Shown: positions 15,916 to 22,924 of the stretch, in pieces
Position numbering within the stretch: position 1 is the stretch's first letter
Layout: the number at the start of each line of letters is the position of its first letter
Source: Palsa-504 sp963787645
GTDB taxonomy: Bacteria > Actinomycetota > Actinomycetes > Streptosporangiales > Streptosporangiaceae
Assembly: GCA_963787645.1 (NCBI GenBank)
Contig: CAWBDS010000002.1
Location: 1,488,001 to 1,552,000, forward strand
Direction of reading: 5' to 3'
DNA length: 64,000 bases
Notes under the pieces: generated by a model
Databases searched by the model: none
What the model was told of the DNA's origin: nothing
The model's input: the letters and a program-made list of their open reading frames with translations, nothing else
Translations under genes and position numbers: made by a program

Positions 15916-18006
15916 CTAGGCCCTGACCCGGGCCAGACTGTCGCGTGCGGCAGCGGCTACCCGCTCCGCTGTGATGCCAAACTCCTGGTAAAGCTTCTGA
16001 TAAGCGGCCGAAGCACCGAAATGGTCTACTCCGATTGAAGCGCCCGCATCCCCGACGAACAACCGCCAGGGCTCGGTAATGCCTGCCTCGACCGACACCC
16101 GCGCGCGGATGGTCGGCGGCAGTACTTCGCGCCGGTAGGACTCGTCCTGCGCGTTGAACCACTCCACGCACGGCATGGACACCACCCGGGCCGAGACGCC
16201 CTCGGCGGCCAGCTGTTCGCGGGCCTGCAGCGCGATCGAGACCTCGCTGCCGGTGCCGATCAAGATGGCGTCGCCGCCGTCGGCCAGCACGTACCCGCCG
16301 CGGGCCACGCCCTTGGCGCTGGCCAGGCCCTCTGGTCCTTCCGACGAGCGGTCGACCACCGGCAGCGCCTGCCGGGTCAGGCACATCGCGGTCGGCTGGG
16401 CCCGTTCCAGCGCGGTCCGCCAGGCCACGACGGTTTCGTTCGCGTCCGCCGGCCTGACCACCTCCAGGTTCGGGATGGCGCGCAGGGCCCACACGTGCTC
16501 GATCGGCTGGTGAGTCGGACCGTCTTCGCCCAGGCCGATGGAGTCGTGCGTCCATACGTAGACGACCGGCAGCTCCATCAGCGCCGCGAGCCGGACCGAA
16601 CCCCGCATGTAGTCGCTGAACACCAGGAACGTGCCGCCGTAGGGGCGGGTGCCGCCGTGCAGCGCGATGCCGTTCATGATCGCGCCCATGCCGTGCTCGC
16701 GGATCCCGAAGTGCATCGTCCGGCCATACGGGTTGCCGCGCCACATGGCGGTCTGGTGGTCGACCGGGATGAAGGAGGGCTCGCCTTCCATCGTGGTCAG
16801 GTTGCTCTCGGCCAGGTCGGCCGACCCGCCCCAGAGCTCGGGCAGCACCGGGGCCAGCGCGGACAGGATCGTACCCGAGGCCTTGCGGGTGGCCATGCCC
16901 TTGGCGTCGGCCGGGAACGAGGGGAGCGCCCGGGCCCATCCGTCCGGCAGCCGGCGGGCGGCCAGCCGGTCGAACAGCGCCCGCCGGTCCTCGTTGGCGG
17001 CGCTCCACGCGGCGAACGACTGATCCCACTCGGCGTGCAGGTTCTTTCCGCGCTCGGCGACCTGGCGGGCGTGGGCGAGCGCCTCGTCCTCGACCGGGAA
17101 ATCGACCCCCGTCTCGAAGCCGAGCACCTCCTTGGTCGCCGCCACCTCGTCGGCGCCGAGCGCCGAGCCGTGCGCGGCGCCGGTGTTCTGCTTGTGCGGC
17201 GACGGCCAGCCGATGATCGTGTTGAGCGCGATGAACGACGGCGCGTCGGTGCGCTCCTTGGCCGTCAGGATCGCCTGGTAGAGCGCTGGCACGTCCTCGT
17301 GGTAGCCGTTCGGGGTGCGCCAGCTCAGCCGCTGCACATGCCAGCCGTAGGCCTCGTAGCGGGCGGGGACGTCCTCGGACTTGGCGATGTTGGTGTCGTC
17401 TTCGATGGAGATGTCGTTGTCGTCGTAGATCACGATGAGGTTGCCCAGCCGGTGGTGCCCGGCCAGCGAGGCCACCTCGTGGCTGACGCCTTCCTCCATG
17501 TCGCCGTCGGAGACGAAGGCGTAGACGTAGTGGTCGAACGGGCTGTGGCCCGTTTCGCCGTCCGGGTCGTACAGGCCGCGCTCGCGGCGGGCGGCCATGG
17601 CCATGCCGACCGCGTTGCCGATGCCCTGGCCGAGCGGCCCGGTGGTGGTCTCCACGCCCGGGGTCAGACGGTGTTCGGGATGCCCGGGGGTGATGCTGCC
17701 CCAGGTGCGGTAGGCCTTCAGGTCATCCAGCGTCAGCCCGTACCCGGACAGGTACAGCTGGATGTACAGGGTGAGGCTCGAATGCCCGCACGACAGCACG
17801 AAGCGATCCCGGCCCGCCCAGTTTGGATCCGCCGGGTCATGCCGGAGCACGCGCTGGAAGAGCAGGTAGGCCGCTGGGGCCAGGCTCATCGCCGTTCCCG
17901 GGTGCCCGCTGCCGGCTTTCTGCACCGAATCCATCGCGAGGACGCGGATGAGATCGACGGCGCGCTCGTCGGTCGCTGTCCATTCGAGCTGGGGCTGGTT
18001 GCTCAC
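15916..18006 (-). CDS. tkt: Transketolase
   Basis: This 696-residue protein shows the full transketolase set. GSGHPGTAMSLAPAAYLLFQ is the thiamine-diphosphate entry region. GDGDMEEGVSHE-type motif appears as FVSDGDMEEGVSHEVASLAG with DDNDISIED for Mg-ThDP binding. IREHGMGAIMNGIALHGG lies in the pyrimidine-binding domain, followed by THDSIGLGEDGPTHQPIEH. It interconverts ketose and aldose phosphates. The GTG start at 18004-18006 is the first of the run. It is the first gene of the leftward tkt-tal-zwf-opcA-pgl set, with a 35-base gap to tal. Confidence 0.97.
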   Translation of the reverse strand: MSNQPQLEWTATDERAVDLIRVLAMDSVQKAGSGHPGTAMSLAPAAYLLFQRVLRHDPADPNWAGRDRFVLSCGHSSLTLYIQLYLSGYGLTLDDLKAYRTWGSITPGHPEHRLTPGVETTTGPLGQGIGNAVGMAMAARRERGLYDPDGETGHSPFDHYVYAFVSDGDMEEGVSHEVASLAGHHRLGNLIVIYDDNDISIEDDTNIAKSEDVPARYEAYGWHVQRLSWRTPNGYHEDVPALYQAILTAKERTDAPSFIALNTIIGWPSPHKQNTGAAHGSALGADEVAATKEVLGFETGVDFPVEDEALAHARQVAERGKNLHAEWDQSFAAWSAANEDRRALFDRLAARRLPDGWARALPSFPADAKGMATRKASGTILSALAPVLPELWGGSADLAESNLTTMEGEPSFIPVDHQTAMWRGNPYGRTMHFGIREHGMGAIMNGIALHGGTRPYGGTFLVFSDYMRGSVRLAALMELPVVYVWTHDSIGLGEDGPTHQPIEHVWALRAIPNLEVVRPADANETVVAWRTALERAQPTAMCLTRQALPVVDRSSEGPEGLASAKGVARGGYVLADGGDAILIGTGSEVSIALQAREQLAAEGVSARVVSMPCVEWFNAQDESYRREVLPPTIRARVSVEAGITEPWRLFVGDAGASIGVDHFGASAAYQKLYQEFGITAERVAAAARDSLARVRA

Positions 18007-18015
18007 GGTAGGAGC

Positions 18016-19041
18016 CTATCGGTCGAGCGGTTCCGGCTGTCGGTAGGGTGCAGCCTGCACCGGCTCGGGTGAGGGCCGGGTCAGCGGGCCTCGGTCGCGC
18101 ATGAACAAGAACAGCCGCAGCACCGCGATCCAGACCAGAACCGACCCGGTCACGTGGACCCAGACCAGCCCGGCGGGCAGGTGGGTGAAGTACTGGACGT
18201 AGCCGATCACGCCCTGCGCGCCCAGCGCCGCGATCATGACCCAGCTGGCCCGCACGACCCGCGGCGGAGCCCCGGACATCCGCAGCCCGACCACCAGCGC
18301 GACGGACAGCCCGGCCAGCAGCCAGCCGATGTCCGCGTGCAGCTGGGTGACCCCCTCCAGCGGCAGCTTGTACCGGGGGGTGTCCGCGTGGCCGGCCAGC
18401 GGGCCGGTCCCGGTAACCACGGTGCCCGCCGCGAGCATCACGCCCGTCACGGCGACCAGCAGCCCGGACAGCAGGTACAAGTCCCGCCGCGTCACGGTCG
18501 TCGGCGGGTTGCTGCCCTCGGTGCACCGCACGTGCAGCACCACCGCCGCGGCCACGATCGAGGCGGAGACCAGGAAGTGGATGGAGACCGAGACCGGGTT
18601 GAGCTTGGTCAGCACGACGATCCCGCCGATGGCCGCCTGCGCGAAGACCCCGGCCGGCTGGATCGCGGCTAGCCAGACCAGATCCCGCCGCCTGGTCCCC
18701 TGCGGCCGGAAGCGCCAGGCCGCGATGAACACGATGACGGTGATGATCACCAGCGGGAAGTTGAGCAGCCGGTTACCGAACTCGATCCAGGTGTTGATCA
18801 GCGTCTGCCCGGCATTCTTGCTGGCCACGATGTCCGCGGCGCTGCACCGGGGCCAGTCGGGACAGCCCAGGCCGGACGAGCTGAGCCGGACCGCCGCACC
18901 GCTCGACATGATCGCGGTGTCGGCGATGACCCCGGCCAGCGCGATCCGCCGCATCGACACTGGCGTCGGGGCCAAGATGGGCCGGGCGAACCTGGACGTC
19001 TCGAGTCGAGACATCCAGCTGCGGAGACGGTCGGCGGGCAC
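18016..19041 (-). CDS. ctaA: Heme A synthase, CtaA/COX15 family
   Basis: This 341-residue protein has eight predicted membrane segments in two four-helix halves. VRLSSSGLGCPDWPRC holds the conserved cysteine of the first extracellular loop. Histidines VSIHFLVSA, TQLHADIGWLLAG and WVHVTGSVLVW occupy three of the four family heme-ligand positions. The fourth site, normally E-x-x-H in helix 1, reads EFGNRLL. The enzyme oxidises heme O to heme A for aa3 oxidase. It starts the leftward strand just upstream of tkt (9-base gap), an order shared with Streptomyces chromosomes. Start chosen at 19041; an in-frame ATG nine codons later is possible. Confidence 0.92.
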   Translation of the reverse strand: MPADRLRSWMSRLETSRFARPILAPTPVSMRRIALAGVIADTAIMSSGAAVRLSSSGLGCPDWPRCSAADIVASKNAGQTLINTWIEFGNRLLNFPLVIITVIVFIAAWRFRPQGTRRRDLVWLAAIQPAGVFAQAAIGGIVVLTKLNPVSVSIHFLVSASIVAAAVVLHVRCTEGSNPPTTVTRRDLYLLSGLLVAVTGVMLAAGTVVTGTGPLAGHADTPRYKLPLEGVTQLHADIGWLLAGLSVALVVGLRMSGAPPRVVRASWVMIAALGAQGVIGYVQYFTHLPAGLVWVHVTGSVLVWIAVLRLFLFMRDRGPLTRPSPEPVQAAPYRQPEPLDR

Positions 19042-19062
19042 GCCCTTATGGTAGAGCGCCGG

Positions 19063-19989
19063 CTAGTGCTGCGCCGCCCCGGCGCACGCGATCATCACGC
19101 AGCCGATGGCCAGCCATTCCGCCACGCTCAGCTTCTGGTTCAGCAGGACCAGCCCGATCAGCGCCGCTCCCGCGGGCTCCAAGCTCATCCACACGCCGAA
19201 CAGCCGGGTCGGCATCCGTCGTAGCGCCTCAAGCTCCAGGCGGTAGGGGATGACCGACGACAAGATGCCGATCGCCGCTCCGGTGGCCAGCACCGCGGGC
19301 CGGAACATGGCCCTGCCGCCCGCGATCACCGCGGGCGGCGTGATCACGATGGCGGCCACCAACATCGCGATGGCCAGGCCCGCCGAGCCGGGAAACCGCC
19401 GTCCGGTCGCCTGGCTGAGCACGATGTAGCCCGCCCAGCAGGTTCCGGCCACTGCCGCGTACAGCACCCCGGTCAGGTTCAGGTGCCCGTGGCCGCCCTG
19501 GGTGAGCAGCGCGACCCCGAGGCCGGCCAGCACTACCCAGCCGACGTCCCGCAGGTGCCGGGACCCGGCCACCGCGACGGCCAGCGGGCCGAGGAACTCG
19601 ATGGTGACCGAGACCCCCAGGGGAATGCGGGCGAAGGACTGGTAGATGGAGAAGTTCATAACCCCAAGCGCGATACCGAACGATACGGCGATCCCCGCGT
19701 CCCTCCAGGCTCTTCGCCTGCCCAGGTCGCCGACCGCCCGGACCAGCCCGCGTCCGGCAATGACGGCCATCGCCACCGCGGAGGTCCACAGCCGCAGCCC
19801 GGTTACCGCCGCGGGCGGGATCTGGCCGAACAGCTTGTCGGCCAGACCGGCCCCGTACTGCACGGAGACGATCCCGGTCAGGATCATCACGGCCTGGCAG
19901 CGCCAGCCGACCCCGGTTCGTCCCGCCATCAGGCCCGGACCCGGCGGCGTCAGGGCGTCCTGAAGCCCGGGTTTCCTCGTGGCCCGCAT
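19063..19989 (-). CDS. EamA/DMT-family exporter (RhtA-like)
   Basis: The protein is 308 residues with ten hydrophobic segments in two EamA repeats. Recognisable parts are SVQYGAGLADKLFGQIPPAAVTGLRLW at the first helices, GVMNFSIYQSFARIPLGVSVTIEFLGPLAVA, and IGILSSVIPYRLELEALRRMPTRLFGVWMSLEPAGAALIGL near the end. This pattern fits RhtA-type threonine/homoserine or general metabolite exporters. The start is uncertain: ATG 19989 lacks a ribosome site, ATG 19929 lies closer to the first helix, and an AGAAGG-preceded ATG at 20011 is in another frame. It lies just below the tRNA array. Confidence 0.82.
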   Translation of the reverse strand: MRATRKPGLQDALTPPGPGLMAGRTGVGWRCQAVMILTGIVSVQYGAGLADKLFGQIPPAAVTGLRLWTSAVAMAVIAGRGLVRAVGDLGRRRAWRDAGIAVSFGIALGVMNFSIYQSFARIPLGVSVTIEFLGPLAVAVAGSRHLRDVGWVVLAGLGVALLTQGGHGHLNLTGVLYAAVAGTCWAGYIVLSQATGRRFPGSAGLAIAMLVAAIVITPPAVIAGGRAMFRPAVLATGAAIGILSSVIPYRLELEALRRMPTRLFGVWMSLEPAGAALIGLVLLNQKLSVAEWLAIGCVMIACAGAAQH

Positions 19990-20130
19990 TGGCGGTAGTG
20001 CTGTCCGTCATCCTTCTGGCAGGTCACTGTACCCGGCCGGGTCCGCGGCCCCAGAGGCCTGCTCAGTCGGGCATAGCGCGAGCACCACCGTCGAGACGCG
20101 CCATGGTGTCCTCGGGCGCGTCGGGTTCAG

Positions 20131-20205
20131 TAGCGAGAGTCAGCATCGAACTGACGACCTCCCGATCATGAGTCGGGCGCTCTGAGCCAACTGAGCTATC
20201 TCGCC
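20131..20205 (-). tRNA. tRNA-Met (CAT), array member 12
   Basis: The cloverleaf closes fully: acceptor GGCGAGA with TCTCGCT (one G-U), D-stem GCTC/GAGC, anticodon stem CCCGA/TCGGG with loop CTCATGA, T-stem GTCAG/CTGAC with loop TTCGATG, discriminator A. Anticodon CAT means Met, or Ile2 if modified. G at position 37 in place of the usual A is odd. CCA is not encoded. It is the last member of the minus-strand tRNA array. Confidence 0.85.
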
Positions 20206-20206
20206 A

Positions 20207-20267
20207 TGGTTGGCCACCACGGGATCGAACCGCGCGATACCTGCCTATCAGGCAGGTATCGCCAACC
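20207..20267 (-). tRNA. tRNA-Ile-like (GAT) lacking a D-arm
   Basis: Acceptor GGTTGGC pairs perfectly with GCCAACC, followed by A. A T-arm (CGCGG, TTCGATC, CCGTG) and an anticodon stem CCTGC/GCAGG with loop CTGATAG (anticodon GAT) are clear. Between the acceptor and the anticodon stem there are only five bases, so no D-arm can form; the anticodon stem can extend to ten pairs. This may be a degenerate or minimal tRNA. Confidence 0.5.
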
Positions 20268-20318
20268 AGTTTCCAGGGAGCGCAGTGTCCTTGGTGGTGC
20301 GCTGCTCCCGCGAAGCCG

Positions 20319-20348
20319 AGGGTGGTGAAACCCGGGTTCCACCACCCT
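20319..20348. repeat. 30-base near-perfect palindrome in the tRNA array
   Basis: AGGGTGGTGAAACCC meets GGGTTCCACCACCCT with no spacer. Fourteen of fifteen positions pair and the remaining one allows G-U on one strand. It sits between the D-arm-less tRNA and tRNA-Ser. It could be a processing or termination hairpin of the array transcript. Confidence 0.7.
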
Positions 20349-20354
20349 TGGGTG

Positions 20355-20437
20355 TGGTGGATTGCCAGTTTCACTCCGCTCGCGCCGACCCGACCTCCGG
20401 TTTCCAGCCGGGCACCTCGCCACTCGGTCAACCATCC
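20355..20437 (-). tRNA. tRNA-Ser (GGA), probable, with atypical T-arm
   Basis: The 5' half is a classic serine tRNA: GGATGGT, TG, D-arm ACC...GGT with GAGTGGCGA, then anticodon loop CTGGAAA in a CCGG stem, followed by a long variable region. The acceptor 3' strand GCAATCC pairs at 6 of 7 positions, with A and encoded CCA (rc of 20355-20357). No TTC-type T-loop is visible, so the T-arm is degenerate and function is doubtful. Confidence 0.6.
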
Positions 20438-20442
20438 ATGTG

Positions 20443-20532
20443 AGGAAGGCGGGCGACTCGAACGCCACGCCGTTAGCCGCGCATCGCTTGGCGGCGGCGG
20501 CGAGCCCGGCACGCCTGTCCGGTTCACCTTCC
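20443..20532 (-). tRNA. Degenerate type-II tRNA-like sequence, isotype unresolved
   Basis: Acceptor GGAAGGT pairs with GCCTTCC across 90 bases, and a TTCGAGT T-loop with a mostly paired stem is present, as expected for a long-variable-arm tRNA. The anticodon region carries a GCC-repeat expansion (CGCCGCCGCC) with no uridine at position 33, so no anticodon can be assigned. It is probably a decayed Ser or Leu tRNA. Confidence 0.4.
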
Positions 20533-20567
20533 GTAGACGCTACGGTCACATGGAGCCGTACCCTGCG

Positions 20568-20639
20568 AGCCTCTGGGCGGCCTCGAACCGCCTGCCGTCC
20601 CGTATGAAGAGGACGCTCTGCCTGATGAGCTACGCAGGC
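20568..20639 (-). tRNA. tRNA-like, Met-type loop with an extra base
   Basis: D-stem GCTC/GAGC, T-arm GGCGG-TTCGAGG-CCGCC and anticodon stem GTCCT/GGGAC are good. The anticodon loop has eight bases (CTTCATAC), a CAT loop with one inserted T. Acceptor GCCTGCG pairs with CAGAGGC at only 5 of 7 positions. It directly follows tRNA-Gln on the minus strand. Confidence 0.5.
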
Positions 20640-20640
20640 A

Positions 20641-20714
20641 TGGCTCCGGGAGCTGGGGTCGAACCAACATCGCCAGGTTCAGAGCCTGGAATCCTGCCAT
20701 TGAACGATCCCGGA
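20641..20714 (-). tRNA. tRNA-Gln (CTG)
   Basis: Acceptor TCCGGGA/TCCCGGA is perfect, discriminator G, and CCA is encoded. Anticodon stem CCAGG/CCTGG holds loop CTCTGAA (anticodon CTG), and the T-arm GTTGG-TTCGACC-CCAGC closes. This is one of the best-formed members, lying just beyond the insertion sequence. Confidence 0.88.
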
Positions 20715-20806
20715 TTAAAGTGCGGAAGGTGCGAAGTTGAGTCCTGCAGAGTGGTGTACTGACCCGCTCGCTGATGGGCGTGGCGCAGACGTGTAAGGCG
20801 GCCACC

Positions 20807-22121
20807 GCGTGATTCTTTGGAAGACCTCTCACAGTGCTTCTGAAGGAGACACGACGATGACCGCCCCTAGCAGTATCGACCCTGCACGCTTCCTGCACGA
20901 CCAGCTCCAGTCCGCGTCGCCGGACCTGCTGCGCTCGATGCTGACCACCTTCATCAACACGCTGATGTCCGCGGAGGCCGACGCGGTCTGCGGCGCCCCC
21001 TACGGGATGCCGGGCCCGGACCGGGTCAACGTCCGCAACGGCTACCGGCACCGCGACTTCGACACCCGCGCCGGGACGCTTGACGTGGCGATCCCCAGGC
21101 TGCGCTCAGGCAGCTACTTCCCGGACTGGCTGCTGGAACGCCGCCGCCGCGCCGAAGCGGCCCTGACCTCGGTGGTGGCAACCTGCTACCTGCTCGGGGT
21201 GTCCACCCGGCGGATGGAAAAGCTGGTGGAATCCCTCGGGATCACCCGGCTATCGAGGTCGCAGGTCAGTGAGATGGCCCGGGACCTGGACGAGCAGGTG
21301 GAGGCGTTCCGGACCCGGCCGCTGGACGCCGGCCCGTATACCTTCGTGGCCGCGGATGCCCTGGTGCTGAAGGTCCGCGAAGGCGGCCGCGTCGTCGGCG
21401 TCCACGCGCTGCTGGCGGCGGGGGTGAACGCGGACGGGCACCGGGAGATCCTGGGGCTGCAGGTCACCTCGGCTGAGGACGGCGCCGGGTGGCTGGGGTT
21501 CTTCCGGGATCTGACCGCCCGCGGCCTGACCGGCGTCCGCCTCGTCACCTCTGACGCGCACCGCGGCCTGGTCGACGCCATCGGCGCGACCCTGCCCGGC
21601 GCGAGCTGGCAGCGGTGCCGGACTCATTACGCCGCGAACTTGATGTCCGCCACCCCGAAAGCGTCCTGGCCCTGGGTCAAGACGCTGCTCCACTCGGTCT
21701 ATGACCAGCCCGACGCCACCAGCGTGCACGACCAGTACGACCGGCTCATCGATGCCATCGCCGCCAAGCTCCCCAAGGTCGCCGCGCACCTGGACGCCGC
21801 CCGGCCTGACGTCCTGGCGTTCACCGCCTTTCCCAAGGAGCTGTGGCGCCAGATCTGGTCCAATAACCCGCAAGAGCGGCTGAACCGCGAGATCCGCCGG
21901 CGGACCGACGTGGTCGGGATCTTCCCCGGCCGCGATTCCCTGATCCGCCTGGTCGGCGCCGTCCTGGCCGAGCAGCACGACGAATGGACCGAAGGACGCC
22001 GCTACCTCGGCCTCGACATCCTGGCCCGATCCCGCATCACCCTGGCCCCCGGCGCCACGGAGGTGACCCCCGACAACGACCTCCCGGCACTCAGCGCCTA
22101 ACCCAGCCAAAAGAATCACGC
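20807..22121 (+). mobile_element. IS256-family insertion sequence
   Basis: Inverted ends: GCGTGATTCTTTGG at 20807-20820 matches the complement of CCAAAAGAATCACGC at 22107-22121 (GCGTGATTCTTTTGG). One complete transposase gene lies between them. The 8-9 flanking bases on each side do not match, so no target duplication is visible; it may have decayed, or the insertion was followed by a deletion. It is inserted in the middle of the tRNA array, in a tRNA-like sequence. Confidence 0.85.
20857..22101 (+). CDS. IS256 (mutator)-type DDE transposase
   Basis: This 414-residue protein matches the mutator-type transposase pattern. The N-terminal region has GMPGPDRVNVRNGYRHRDFDTRAGTLDV and LLGVSTRRMEKLVESLGI. 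The DDE residues lie in YTFVAADALVLK, LVTSDAHRGLVDAI and NPQERLNREIRRRTDVVGIFP. AAGGAGACACGACG precedes the ATG. The reading frame is intact, so the element could still be mobile. It is read opposite to the tRNAs around it. Confidence 0.93.
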   Translation: MTAPSSIDPARFLHDQLQSASPDLLRSMLTTFINTLMSAEADAVCGAPYGMPGPDRVNVRNGYRHRDFDTRAGTLDVAIPRLRSGSYFPDWLLERRRRAEAALTSVVATCYLLGVSTRRMEKLVESLGITRLSRSQVSEMARDLDEQVEAFRTRPLDAGPYTFVAADALVLKVREGGRVVGVHALLAAGVNADGHREILGLQVTSAEDGAGWLGFFRDLTARGLTGVRLVTSDAHRGLVDAIGATLPGASWQRCRTHYAANLMSATPKASWPWVKTLLHSVYDQPDATSVHDQYDRLIDAIAAKLPKVAAHLDAARPDVLAFTAFPKELWRQIWSNNPQERLNREIRRRTDVVGIFPGRDSLIRLVGAVLAEQHDEWTEGRRYLGLDILARSRITLAPGATEVTPDNDLPALSA

Positions 22122-22150
22122 GCTAACCGCGAAACACCACGCCCAGGGAC

Positions 22151-22220
22151 TTGACCAGGTGCGATTCGAACGCACATGCCGCGAGGTCTGAGCTCGCGAG
22201 GTATGCCAAGATTCCCGTCA
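22151..22220 (-). tRNA. tRNA-Leu-like (CAG), shortened
   Basis: Anticodon stem GCGAG/CTCGC holds loop CTCAGAC (anticodon CAG); T-arm GTGCG-TTCGAAT-CGCAC is perfect; acceptor TGACGGG/CTGGTCA pairs at 6 of 7. The D-region is short and the variable loop has only about five bases, whereas leucine tRNAs need a long variable arm. Probably degenerate. Confidence 0.55.
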
Positions 22221-22228
22221 CTCCCGCA

Positions 22229-22307
22229 TGGTGCGCCGCCAGGGGACTCGTACCCCGGACCTTACCGATTAAGAGTCGGATGTTCTGACCGCTGAGCTAG
22301 CGGGCGC
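22229..22307 (-). tRNA. tRNA-Lys (CTT)
   Basis: D-stem GCTC/(G)AAC region, anticodon stem CCGA/TCGG with loop CTCTTAA (anticodon CTT), T-stem CGGGG/CCCCT with an unusual TACGAGT loop, acceptor GCGCCCG pairing at 5 of 7 with GCGGCGC, discriminator A and encoded CCA. The first U of the TUC loop is kept but the second is A. Confidence 0.75.
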
Positions 22308-22308
22308 C

Positions 22309-22382
22309 TGGAGCCGTACCGGGGAGTCGAACCCCGATGATTTGCTTGGAAGGCAAATGTCTTGCCGTTAGACCAGTACGGC
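22309..22382 (-). tRNA. tRNA-Gly (TCC)
   Basis: A canonical molecule: acceptor GCCGTAC/GTACGGC perfect, anticodon stem TTTGC/GCAAA with loop CTTCCAA (anticodon TCC), T-arm CGGGG-TTCGACT-CCCCG, discriminator T, encoded CCA. It lies one base from tRNA-Lys. Confidence 0.93.
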
Positions 22383-22395
22383 ACGGTGGGCCCGG

Positions 22396-22470
22396 TGGTC
22401 GGGACCCGCGGAGTCGAACCGCGTTTCTCCTGAATCCGAATCAGGCAGATTACCGTCTTCCTCGATCCCG
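22396..22470 (-). tRNA. tRNA-Pro (CGG)
   Basis: Acceptor CGGGATC/GGTCCCG pairs throughout with one G-U, anticodon stem CCTGA/TCAGG holds loop TTCGGAT (anticodon CGG), T-arm CGCGG-TTCGACT-CCGCG is perfect, discriminator A, encoded CCA. The D-stem has only three pairs. Confidence 0.85.
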
Positions 22471-22494
22471 AATGCCGCTGACTTCGCGGCGCCG

Positions 22495-22566
22495 TGGAGA
22501 TGGCGGGAATCGAACCCGCTGCGACGACGCTTGCAGGGCGTGTCCGCTATCTCAGCTGTCATCCCC
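22495..22566 (-). tRNA. tRNA-Ala (TGC), with C33 and weak D-arm
   Basis: Acceptor GGGGATG/CATCTCC includes the G3-U70 pair that defines alanine identity, with discriminator A. T-arm GCGGG-TTCGATT-CCCGC is perfect. Anticodon stem ACGC/GCGT encloses CCTGCAA, giving anticodon TGC but C in place of the universal U33. The D-arm is reduced to three pairs without the GG of the loop. CCA is not encoded. Confidence 0.7.
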
Positions 22567-22626
22567 ACGTGCTCACGCTTTGGATGTATCAACAAACGAG
22601 CACCTTCACCCGTAGGTGGTGCTTCG

Positions 22627-22698
22627 CAGGGACCGCAGGAGTTGAACCCGCATTTTGCTCGGGTTGGAGCCGAACCGCCTATCCGCTGGCTGATCCCC
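22627..22698 (-). tRNA. tRNA-Trp (CCA)
   Basis: Acceptor GGGGATC pairs with GGTCCCT at all seven positions with two G-U pairs; anticodon stem TTCGG/CCGAG holds loop CTCCAAC (anticodon CCA); T-arm GCGGG-TTCAACT-CCTGC; discriminator G as in bacterial Trp tRNAs. It is the first, promoter-proximal member of the array. Confidence 0.8.
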
Positions 22699-22702
22699 AA
22701 GG

Positions 22703-22741
22703 TAAATTTAAAACCGCCCCTCGGGATATCCTCGGGGCGGT
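22703..22741 (-). terminator. Rho-independent terminator (minus strand)
   Basis: On the minus strand ACCGCCCC (22734-22741) pairs perfectly with GGGGCGGT (22713-22720), enclosing an inner GGATATCC palindrome, followed by TTTTAAATTT. It would stop leftward transcription from the hemerythrin-like pseudogene just before the tRNA array. Confidence 0.85.
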
Positions 22742-22924
22742 CGCCATCTTGTGCTCAATGGCCTAAGACGACAACCGTCCTGGAACTCAGGGCAAGCTCA
22801 CGCCGCGAGCACGGCTGCATGTACTCGCTTCGTTTTGAGATCTGCCAGAACGTCATAATTCGATGGTAGGAGATACGCACAGACGGGGCAACGTAATTTT
22901 CGCGCGCCTTCTTCCAGGGCTTCA

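Larger units (their letters stand above)
20776..22144 (-). other. tRNA-like gene split by the IS element (Val-TAC-like)
   Basis: On the minus strand GGGCGTGG (22137-22144) lies just before the IS, and its exact complement CCACGCCC (20776-20783) just after. Removing 20807-22121 joins them into a 54-base stretch that includes CTTACAC, the usual loop of tRNA-Val(TAC). The T-arm is missing, so the locus was either decayed before insertion or lost bases with it. Confidence 0.45.

Noticed and set aside
14774..17029. 751-codon reading of transaldolase with long N-terminal extension
   Set aside because: The extra part lies in a shadow frame of transketolase; conserved transaldolase sequence starts at 15880.
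16495..18072. 525-codon frame antisense to transketolase
   Set aside because: GC-rich shadow; the transketolase motifs on the opposite strand are complete.
20443..20532. Selenocysteine tRNA
   Set aside because: Long variable arm is suggestive, but no TCA anticodon or 8-bp acceptor is visible and no selenium genes are nearby.
22567..22626. A further tRNA between Trp and Ala
   Set aside because: Hairpins such as GTGCTC/GAGCAC are present but no acceptor or T-arm can be formed.
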